Source: Hormiphora californensis (lineage: Eukaryota > Ctenophora > Tentaculata > Cydippida > Pleurobrachiidae). Taken from it: a DNA stretch of 64,000 nucleotides. The stretch lies in contig CM035361.1 in assembly GCA_020137815.1 (NCBI GenBank), forward strand, positions 2,908,662 to 2,972,661. Reading direction: 5' to 3'. This document shows, piece after piece, positions 49,824 through 60,800 of this stretch. Positions within the stretch are counted from its first letter, which is position 1. Every line of letters begins with the position of its first letter. The notes beneath the pieces are model-generated. The model was not told the DNA's origin. It saw only the letters and a program-made list of their open reading frames with translations, and made no database searches. Made by a program: the position numbers and the translations under genes.

Positions 49824-52800
49824 TTAATTCCATGTCACAAATCCTTTGTCCGCACTGGAGAGGCCATCCCTTAGAGTTTTGTAGAGGGCGGAGTAGGGTG
49901 GTTTAGTGTCGTAGGAGAGTCCAAAACTTTGGTCCAGGAAGTTCAGCAACGCTGTGGAAGGTTAATTTTAGTTATTGGGGTTACACTTCTACGCGTACAA
50001 CCTTGTTTTAGCAACAACCTTGCTTTAGCTAGCAACAAGGGAGTGAACGAAGGGTTAGTATAAAGAAAGGATGCAACATGTATATTTTTACCTTTCTCAG
50101 GTTTTGAGGTGAGAGAAGTTCCGATAGCCGTCTTCATTAACTTTTTACAATCTTTCTCATACCTGAAATATAACACAAAATAGTCTTTGCACGAGAGGAT
50201 AACTTTTCTGTTTCGGCTTTTCTTTAGTTAAATCAATATGTAGTCATTCACTGATTTGTNNNNNNNNNNNNNNNNNNNNNNNNNNNNNNNNNNNNNNNNN
50301 NNNNNNNNNNNNNNNNNNNNNNNNNNNNNNNNNNNNNNNNNNNNNNNNNNNNNNNNNNNGAAGGTAGTATGATTTGATGAGTTCCGGAGTGCAAACAGAA
50401 GGCCGTACGAGAGAGGAGTTTCAAATGTAAACGAGAGCTGGAACTCGGGTGTGATGAGATCGGTTAGAAGGAGGTAAGCGTGTCCGCCCGTGAAAGATGC
50501 AACAATGGAGTGTGTAGGTTGAATCAAGAGTAAGATGAGACACCACATAACAACATTGCCGCGTGTAACTTTTAACGGTAACCCTACATATATAACAGAT
50601 GTTATCATAAAATAATCAATCATACAAAAAAATTAACAGAGTTTTATGTAATAATGTCCTGGATATTGGAAAACTTGTCCCAGGGGCGGCTCTGGCCGGG
50701 TGGCCAGGTGGCCATGGCCACCCTGGACGAATTTAAGGGCACGGGGGAACATTTTATTTAAAGAAAATAAAAGAAATTCCATTCACAAAACTAGGAACTT
50801 TGAAACCAAAATCTTTGTTTTTGACCTGCGTCACATGTTTTTACAGACCTCGCGCGTTACATACAGGGTGCTGGGTGGCCAGGACACCCTCCTTCAGCTA
50901 TCTTGTGTGTAAACCATGTGAAATAGCGCGCAGCTCTGGTAAGTATTTTACACGCATTTTCAGAGGCCAGGGTGGCCAGGACACCCTAGATTTCAATTCA
51001 ACATAACTTCGCCAAAACTTAATATTTTTCGATGCGGTTTTTTCCTGCTTTCTTATTTATCAATTCTTCACACATTAAACACAGAAAAAACTCGATCAGC
51101 TTGATGGAACAGTTTGATAATTGCGTTTTAGGGTCTAAAACTGTCTCAAATTGACAAAATTACCCTCAAAAGCCCCAAATTTCCCCCCATACCCCCCATA
51201 CCCCCCATACCCCCTGACCGAGGCTGCCGCCCCTGGCCCCGGACACCCTGGACGACTCGCGACCGAAGGTCGCGAGCCGCCCCTGACTTGTCCTGGAGAG
51301 AGAGAGAGAGGGTTTCTGCAGGGTCAATCAGTTTTTACATATCTTTAAGCGGTTGTTACACCACTGTCTGACCAGAAACCGGAGAATATAAATTCAAAAA
51401 TGTGCCAAATTAACAGTTGAGAAAAAGGGACTTTCGAGAAATTTTATTGCATCGTACTTTAATGGCAGCGAGCACCTGTTTAAGTTTAAGTTTAAGTTTA
51501 CGCACAATTTATCACAAAGTCACACAATTAATATATAACTTCGTCCCGCTCTTACACCATACACTAATAAAGTGATACAAGGCTGAGAGGTGAAAATATA
51601 CAGTTCACATCAGCGGTTTCCTAAAGCGGTTTAAACAATACTTAGAGACAGTGATACACATCCTAGTAGCATTAGATGCACAAAATACGAGGAACAAGGG
51701 GTTATAGAAAACAAGGTAACGAACTAACAAAACAAGCAGACAAACATAAAAACAGATTAAACAGAATACACAAAGTCACAGACGCAAAACACAACATCAG
51801 CAGTCAATACAAAACGGTTAATACAAAAACATACTAACACACGTACAAACACATTCACAGACAAACAGACAATCACAAACACATACACACAGATTCGGTA
51901 ATAAATAAATAATAAATTAGCTGTCCTTCAAACACACACTCACTGAAGAGTCCTTGACAAGTTTTTTATCGAGAAAAACGTATTGAGAAAAACGGTATCC
52001 TTGACAAGTTTTTTATCGAGAAAAACGTATTGAGAAAAACGGTATCCTTGACAAGTTTTTTATCGAGAAAAACGTATTGAGAAAAACAGGTTACAGGTCT
52101 TTAAACAGATGGTAACGGCGCCCGTGTAAAGAGTCAAGTTCATTGAACGTCTGACAACTCTTCAGTTTTGTTAAACAAGAATTATTTGCATTATGTATCC
52201 ATAATGCTACGTTTCCCTGCCCTCTTCGATTTGCCATTCAACTCGCCCAACGAGTCCGCAAAATGAGGCCCCTCGGAAATGTTCAAGTCATGCACAATCA
52301 AGTCACGCCCACCAATCACAGCTCAGAACGTGCGGAGTGCTTCGCGCGTTCTGAGCTGTGATTGGTGGGCGTGACTTGATTGTGCATGACTTGAACATTT
52401 CCGAGGGGCCTCCTGGGGATTTGTGCTTTTCGAATTTTTGAAAAAAACGCAGAACAGATTTTTCAATCTCTCCATTTTCAATTTCCCCAATCAAAACGCG
52501 CGGCCGATATAAAACAAATTTTGCCGCGCGTTACAGTTTATAGCTGCGCGCGCGCATTTTACTCCGCAAGTGTCAGATCGCGCGCACCGCGAGGTTGCCC
52601 GTCGCAACGAAAGTGTGACCAAAATGGTCCCTCTACCGATTAGTTAAAGTCCATTTTTATTCAACTGTTCACCCCTCAACTCATGCGCGTGCGATATTTT
52701 AATTAACGCTGTGCGCGCTACACGTTAACATGTGATAAACGCGCAAAACAATTCCGCGCACGACTTTGGGGGGTGAACAGTTGAAAAAAAATGGAGTATA

Positions 52801-54753
52801 GTATACCAAAATGTCGTTTTCGAATTCTAACCCTGCTAAAGTCGGATTTTTTGAAGTTGTCACCCCAAAATGGCTGCGCGTGTGAAATTTATCAATTTTG
52901 ACGCGCACACCACACGTTAACATGTGATGTGACGCGCAAAAACATTCCGCGCACGAGGAGGGGGGGTGACAACTTCAAAAAATCTGACTTTATGCCTCTT
53001 TACAAAGTAAAAAGGCATCCGGGTGAATGCCTTCGGCATTCACCCGGGCAGGGAGAAAATTTTAAAAATTCAAAGTGAAGAAGTGAAAAGTGAAGAAGTG
53101 AAAAGTGAAGAAGTGAAAAGAAAGGGCGACGTTAAAATCTGGGTGCCTTGTCACGCGCAAAACCAGAATTTACGCCGCGCGACCGCGCGCGCCGTTTTTT
53201 CGATTTAAGAAAATCACAGCTCAAAAGATTTTGACTTTTTAAAACTTTTTTTTCCAAAAGTTCACAAAGTGAGAAAACTCGAATCTCAAAATTCAAAGTG
53301 AGAAAAGAAAGTAAAAAGTGAAAAAAACCTGTCGAAATGCCGACAAAAGGCCTTCAGAGTTACAATCAAGTACGATAACGATGGTTGCTGATGGGTTAAA
53401 AAGAAATGTGGTTTGAATGTGATTCAAATGTATCTTCAAATGAATTAATTTGAGAGCTTTATATATATTCAAACTCCGATATCTTGAGTTCTTAATCAGA
53501 TAAAGAGTTCAACTTAAATGCATTGGAAATTACTAAGAACTCTCTTTTGAAAACACTCGTTACAAGTCCTCTCATTTTGCCAGGAATCTCTCTCTCTCTC
53601 TCAGTCTCTCCTCTCTGCTCTCAACCAAGCTCTCCTATCTAGTCTCTCTCTGGTGAATGTCCTCTCTCAATCAAGTGCTCGGAGAAACGGTAATCCGTCT
53701 CGGATCTTGCATCTGCGCTCTCTCTTCTCTCTCTTCATCTTCATCCCCTCTCGTTCTCTCTCTCTCTGCTCTCTCTCTCTCCGTCTTTTCTCTTCGTCTC
53801 TCTCCTCTCTTCTCTTCTCTCTCCATATTCTATGCCTCTCTTCAGTCTTCTCTCTTCTACTCTCTCTGCATCTCTCTCTCGAGACTCGTATCGGCAACGA
53901 TCATCTCCTGTCTGTCTCGGTCATCTCTCTCTCTCTTCTCTCTCTCTCTCTCTCTCTCTCGCTCTCTCTTTCTCTCTCATCTCTCTCGTCTCCTCTCCTC
54001 CTCCCCTCTACTCTCTCTCGAGTCTCTCTCTCGATCTCCGGTCGTCTTTCTCTCTCGTCTCGTCTCCTCTGCGCGCTCTCTCTCTCGATCTCACCATCAT
54101 CTGTCCCTCTCATCTGCCAATCTCTCCTCTCTCATCACTCATCTCCTCGTTCTCATCTCTCAATCTCTTCTCTATATAGATGAAATAGATAAGTATATAT
54201 ATATAGTTATATGTATATATATTATATATATTAAATATATATAGATATATATATATAGTATATAGTATATAACTTCTTCTTCTCTATCATTCTCTCTCGA
54301 TCTCTATTATGTATTTGAGAAAAGAGGAGTAGAGAAAATCAAGAAAAGAGTATGAGAAATTTTGATTGAAAAAAGAGAGAAATTAGTGGAGAAAATAGAG
54401 AAGATTTGTTTGAAAAAGGGAGAAATCAAAACGAGTTAAAAGTAAGGGAATCAAAAGTCAAATGAAAATAAACCTTCATGGGACTCGAACTCGGGACCTC
54501 ATGGTTTCTACGTTTAGCGGTTCTACGTGATGGGCCAGATCCGCATTGAAATAGTCGCAATCTAACTTTATATATAACGTGTTTTTTGTTGAACCTGGTA
54601 TTAGAGAAAGATAGGGAGAAACAAGATGGATGGAGGAGAGAGAGGGAATAGGGTAGTAAGAGGGAGTAGAGAGTAGAGTAGAGGGAGAGAGAGAGAGAGA
54701 GAGGAGAGTAGAGAGTAGAGAGGGGGGTAGAGAGAGTAGAGTAGAACTGAGAG

Positions 54754-54793
<40 letters not shown>

Positions 54794-54810
54794 GGAGAGA
54801 GAGAGAGAGA

Positions 54811-54849
<39 letters not shown>

Positions 54850-57800
54850 CGTGTGTGTGTGTCATGTGTGTGTGTGCAAGAGTAGAAAGATAGCAGGGAA
54901 AATGGGAGTGGTACACACGCAACGACTTGACGTAGCGCGCGGACGCCATCTTGTGGACCCAGGAGATCTGGAGCGCTAGTCCAGGAGTGCGCGCGGAAAG
55001 GCTTCGCGCGAGAAGGCACCCAGATTTTAACGCTGCCCGAAAAGAAACAATTTTCTGTTGGAGTCGCGCGCACAGCCGGTCTATATGAATACACTGCCGC
55101 GCGCGGAAGAAAGTAAGAACGCGCGAAAAAAATACGAAATGCTTTGCGCGGCCGCGCGCGGGACAATTCCAATGTCCAAAATGAAATTTAAAAAGCTCAG
55201 GATTTTTTCTCGGGGTCTTCACTTAAGCGCGGTCATGTGCTCATTTGAGAGATCTCAATGTCCACTTTCCAATGAGCTGAGCCAAAGATTTTGCAGATTG
55301 GTCGAGAAATGCAAATGGCTGAGTTAAGGCTATGCGCAAAACCGCGCGAAATTCTCACAGATCTGGTTATCATTTACCAACTACTAGGCAAAACGGGGCC
55401 CAGCTCAGGGGCCGGGCGAGCACGGCCTAGGGCCTGCAAGCCCCGATGGTGGTCGAGGGGGCGAATGAAATTTTTTTTAAACTCTGCCGCGCCGCAGCCC
55501 GGCATCTGAGACCCTCGGGGTCTTTAGACTTCACTGGAGACTTCACTGGAGACTTCACTGGAGACTACCCAGTCTCCTTATGTCCCCGTTTGATTTTTGA
55601 ACCATTTTAGAAATTGCGAAAGGAATTTAAATATTATGTGTCTGCCAGCAATTAAATTTCGAACAAACTTTGTCTTGCGGGGTCACTGGATATGTGCCCC
55701 CTATGATAGTTAATAGTATGTTATAGATTCAGGGTTTTAGTTATCACTTGGAGTGATGTGATATATATAAAAACCCTGGTTGTATTTATGTGAATGGGCA
55801 AATTACCATGGCTCATATTAAGGTAGGGGATAGCACGCCCCATAATTGTAACAGTATGTTCGGACATGCTCCGAGTTTGGTTAGGGTCACCACACACCAA
55901 AGTTAAAATTAAAATTAAAATTTGACGTTTTTGGTCATAACTCTGCCATTTCTTGGCAAAATTGCTTCATTTTGGGCTTGTTGGAAAGAGGGCATCGAGC
56001 CCGTTCTGAACATCTCAAGAAACTTGAAATCCGCACAAAGTGCGCGGCATTAAGGCGCATAATGCGCGTGTTAAAATTTTAAAATTTTAACGCGCACATT
56101 TTGCTCTGTAACGCCGCACACTTTGCGCGGATTTCAAGTTTCTTGAGATGTTCAGAACGGGCTCGATGCCCTCTTTCCAACAAGCCCAAAATGAAGCAAT
56201 TTTTGCCAAGAAATGGCAGAGTTATGACCAAAACTCTCTCTCCTCTTCGCCCTCTCTCTCTCCCTCTTCTTCCTCTTCATTGTCGCTCTCCTCCTTTCCT
56301 TCCTCTACCATGTTTGTATCGTGATTTGTCTTTTCTCTTTCTGTCCTTCTTTTCCTCCTCTGACCCCAATTATCGGACAGATAAGATCACATGGTAGTTA
56401 CTATCCTGTGATAAGCAGCTCCATTTAGCGCCATGTACCACTTATAAGTGTAGAGAGGGAACGGGAAGTTCAGCTCTGTTTTCCAACAGATACAGGGAGA
56501 GAGAGAGAGGGAGATAATAGTGCAGGTAGCGTCCAAAGGAGTGTCTTAGCTCTCTAAATTTTTTCTTTTTATAAGTTCCATCTCTTCATTGTCTAGCATC
56601 CTACGACACCGTTCAATCTTTAACGGACAGACATGGGTAGACACGTGCACCAGCTTGAACAGAGATAATAGGCCGTTATAATAGCTTAGCTGGGTAGGTC
56701 ACGCATTTAGTGCTTCCAGTTTCAGTGAAAGTTAAAAGCTAATAAATCATTTCTATTTTAAAAGTTTTGGCCATGCTTTTTTAGATTTTGCTCTGTATAA
56801 ATCGTATGTATGAAGAATTTTGTTACAGCTTTTGATCACTTCAACCTTGATAAAACATTAAACTTTTCGTCCCAGATCTAGAGTTATGAGACTAATCATC
56901 TGGTATCTACTCTCTCTTGTTGTAAATCTGCACAAATGTGGCGCACAAGGTGAGTCATTTCGTAAAAGTATAATTAGATGGTCCTATACTCAAAGTGTAC
57001 GACTGAGCTGCTCGTATCAGTGGGAGTAGACATGGTTGTGTGAGTAGTAAAGGACAAAGTTGAAGACAGCTGGATTCTTGGTAGATTGAAGATAAAGAAG
57101 TCGTAACACACGAGCAAACGTATAGATACTTGTAGAAATATATTCTGAGTCCTGACTCGAAAGCTAAAGTCACGGCTGGTAACTCTCTCTAGAATATCAC
57201 ACACACACTGAAACTTATAGGTTCACTGTATATTAGCTAAGTGTCTCTCTCTAGATTTCTCTTTGCGCTACAGTAACAGGTCACGTGACCTCGGATCCTT
57301 GGGGTGAGGCGATCTCCCACTCGACTGCTGTAATGAGGGTCCTTAGAGAAGATGACACCACAGAACTGTCTCGGCGACAGATTTACTACTCTAGGCTGCT
57401 AGAGGTCTTGGAATGCTGGACTAGAAGGGATTGTAGATACTATCTCTGCGATAGATTTAGTTAACTACCCTAGAGCTGCTAGGGGTCTTGATTACGTAGA
57501 ATTACCCCAGCCTGGATAGCAGCAGCTGGCTGGCTCACTCTCAATACCACAGAGATCAGAGAGAAAGGATTGTAGATACTATCTCTGCGATAGATTTAAC
57601 TACCCTAGAGCTGCTAGGGGTCTTGTTCAAGTATGTATAAATCTGAATATTCTGAATATCGGTTAGGTGACAAACTAGTGTGAGTTTCAGACTCGCACAA
57701 AAGTGTATAATAACTGTCCCATCACTTCACATTTAAACATGTGATTGTGAAAGACTCATTTTTTGTGTGTCTTCCTTTTTAATAACAGGAACTTAACTTC

Positions 57801-60800
57801 AAATTTAAGCTTAAACATCTACCTACTAACAGTAACTACTTTAGGGACTGATTACGTGACAAGACACAGCCCACTGGCAGTTGATCAGAGTAGCATTAAC
57901 CCTGGCTATCTTCCTAAACAAGGTAAATTATAAATATTATAAATAAATAGTAAAGCGTGCTAACCGGTAAACCTCGATTTACCGGACTTAAATTGACATT
58001 ACAACATGTTTACAGCTATTGACAACAACATGCAACGCTACGGGGAAACTTTAAACGGCGATCCCAGTTGGATGCGCTTAGATTACGGTACAGAGGTTGA
58101 GTTTCAGTCTACCACTGTCGTATTGCTGAACACTGAGACTAACTCGGTTGCAAAACTAGAGTATATATTGTGGATGAATGGTGCAATACCACACATTCTG
58201 GATTCGAAGAAGGACAAGGTATGACAAAACATACATTCACTATTATACTGCAAAGTGCAGATCTTGGCATTTAGTTCGTTTTAGATTTGATAAATTCGAA
58301 GTTGATTAGGATCTAGATTAAACCGAGTTGATCCCGCAGGTCGGACAGTGTGACACGCTGACAGCTATACCATCTGATTTCTCAACCGTTGAATCACAAA
58401 CCTACACTCTTCAATGTAACCAGATACGTGGCCAATACATACAATGGGAGACCAGCTACAGAGTCCTAATTGTCGAGACCTGGTCTCATACAAAGCTGCT
58501 CAACCAGAGTAAGATTTTTAAAATGATCGCCGTCAATTTCTTGTTCTGCTTAAAACTTAGAGTGGTCATCCGACATAATTGTCACAGCTCGACGAGAAAT
58601 TCGACCTGAATTACGACCTGGAATACGATGCGCATTCGTAGTGAGAGAGACATAAAGACTAACGAGAGAGAAGAGTTGAAGCTTACTGCGGCACATCTCT
58701 CTGATGCGTGGCGCATTTCTCGTCGGATTTCTCGTCGGAATATATGTCGGATGACCACTATGAAAACCAAAAGTGAAACTAATTTTAACACCAATCTCCC
58801 AGGTCGAAGTACAGCAGTTGTGAGGCCCTATTCAGCAACCATTAGCAGTATATACAGTGGAGGTACCTACCCTGCATACCTGGCAATTGATAACGACAAA
58901 TCGACATACACTGAGGCGAGCTATTCTGATGACGCCTCTTGGTTGGAGCTACAATTCTCAGAGTCAATTGATCTAACCGTTCAATCGATATCCCTAGTGA
59001 GTTACTTAGTGTCTGTAGATGGCTTATTCATCGCTCCCTACATCTGTCTGACGCTACTATTTTGTTCCGTTCGTATAGGTACGTGTCAGCCGACTCAACT
59101 AATCAAACTTCCCATTAGGTGCTGTTTAATACTGAAATGCAAGAAATACTGGACATCAATACTCAGCTTGTTGCTGATATTGGAAAACTGATGACAGATG
59201 CCAGGATATATTTGGTGAACACGGAGGGGACAAAATATCAGTGCGGTACTGTAAAACTGAGGTAAGATACAAAACTGAGGTAAGATACAAAATATGTAAA
59301 GGAGGGTTAGAACATAACAAGCTAGACCCACTATAATAAACAGGAACCGACCGAATCAGGAAATACTGGTCCCTGATTGGCTGATAACCAGTCACGTGAC
59401 CTAAATAGCAAGCTCTGATTGGTTGTTTACTTGGTTCGGTCGGTTCCTGATAATAAACATTAATTCTGATGCTTGACTGCCAAGGCTTCATCATAACGAT
59501 TAATATACAGGACTGAAGACCTGACTGCGGCGGGTCAAACCTACACATTTCCCTGTAATGGTAGACAAGGAACTACAATTCGAGTGGAGGGAAAAACGGG
59601 AACAGAGGTTTGGAGCGATCAGGGAGCAAGAAGTTGTCATGTGTTAGTAGCTGAGGCTTGGGTGACTGTAACACATTCAATATCAGGTATTGTGTAGTGA
59701 CAATTATACAGCAACTGACTACACTGACCTTACACCCTGTTCATTTTCATTTTCACCCGCCATGTCCTTTTTTTATTTTCAAAACTCAGATATGTTAGGG
59801 TCCACCCACCCCAACCAGTAATAATATCAGGAACCGACCGAAACAAGTAAACAACCAATCACATCTCGTTATTTAGGTCACGTGACTGGTTATCAGCCAA
59901 TCAGGGACCAGTATTTCCTGATTCGGTCGGTTCCTGAACAATAAATTGACCACCCACCCCACCCAGTAAAAATATCTCACCATTTAAAGTATACTTCCGG
60001 GCCAGTCCAAAGTCCGCCAGAAAGACGCGTTTTCCATCCAGTAGGATGTTGGCACTTTTGACGTCTGCATGCACGTACTCGTGATTGTGAAGGAATTCAA
60101 GTGCTTCTAACATCCTGAGGAGGGGAGATAGAGAGGGTTTTAGAGGGTTTTGAAAAATCATGAGGGAAGGCGAAATCAGGCACTTTTCAGAGTAGAGTCA
60201 AAGTTCGTCCAGGGATGCAGATTATTTGGTATTTATTATTTAACAATATCCTTATCATTATTGTGGGTTCTGACTTAAGTGATGGTTTAAGTCTACAACG
60301 CAGTGCAGAACATACCGTAGAGTTAGTAGAAGTGTGGTCTGGGGGCTGAACTGTCGATCCTGTTCCTCGAACCGTTTCAGGAGATCACCCTCCGTGTAGA
60401 ACGGTATCACCAGGTACCTTTTGGAATTTGGGATCAATGCAAGGTATATGTGGTACTTTTTTTTTATCAGGTACCTTTTGGAGAAGGAGTCCTGTTTATT
60501 AGTGGTTTACATTAAAAGGTACTGTACCAGGAACCGACCGAAACAAGTAAACAACCAGTCAGAACTCGTTATTTAGGTCACGTGACTGGTTATCAGCCAA
60601 TCAGGAACCAGTATTTCCTGATTCGGTCGGTTCCTGTACCTATAACCTAAGGTACCTTTGTGAATAAGGTATCAATACGAGGAATAGTTTAATTGAAATT
60701 TTATCTCCTCCCAAATATAGTTTTCTACAATTACTGATGATAAACAAATTTTGTGAAACAATTGTTCTCCCTTTTTGAAAACTTGTTCTTTCTCTTTTTT

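Larger units (their letters stand above)
50549..55690. repeat. Inverted duplication, arm 2, expanded by insertions
   Basis: Reverse-complement counterpart of 36869-38422. Blocks follow the inverted order with about 3.5 kb of extra DNA. Insertions include a TTTAAG run at 51477-51500, three 47-bp units at 51951-52088 (TCCTTGACAAGTTTTTTATC...), a 148-bp palindrome at 52265-52412 (GAGGCCCCTCGGAAATGTTC and complement), two adjacent foldbacks at 52645-52800 and 52837-52992, and the TC/GA region at 53590-54880. CCCCCCATA repeats lie at 51184-51210. Confidence 0.82.

Noticed and set aside
54478-54550. A functional tRNA gene
   Set aside because: B box is good but the A box is poor and the acceptor stem does not pair well; reported only as tRNA-like.
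53585-55222. Open frames up to 248 codons rich in Ser/Leu or Arg/Glu
   Set aside because: Composition follows TC- and GA-rich low-complexity DNA; several overlapping frames are open at once.
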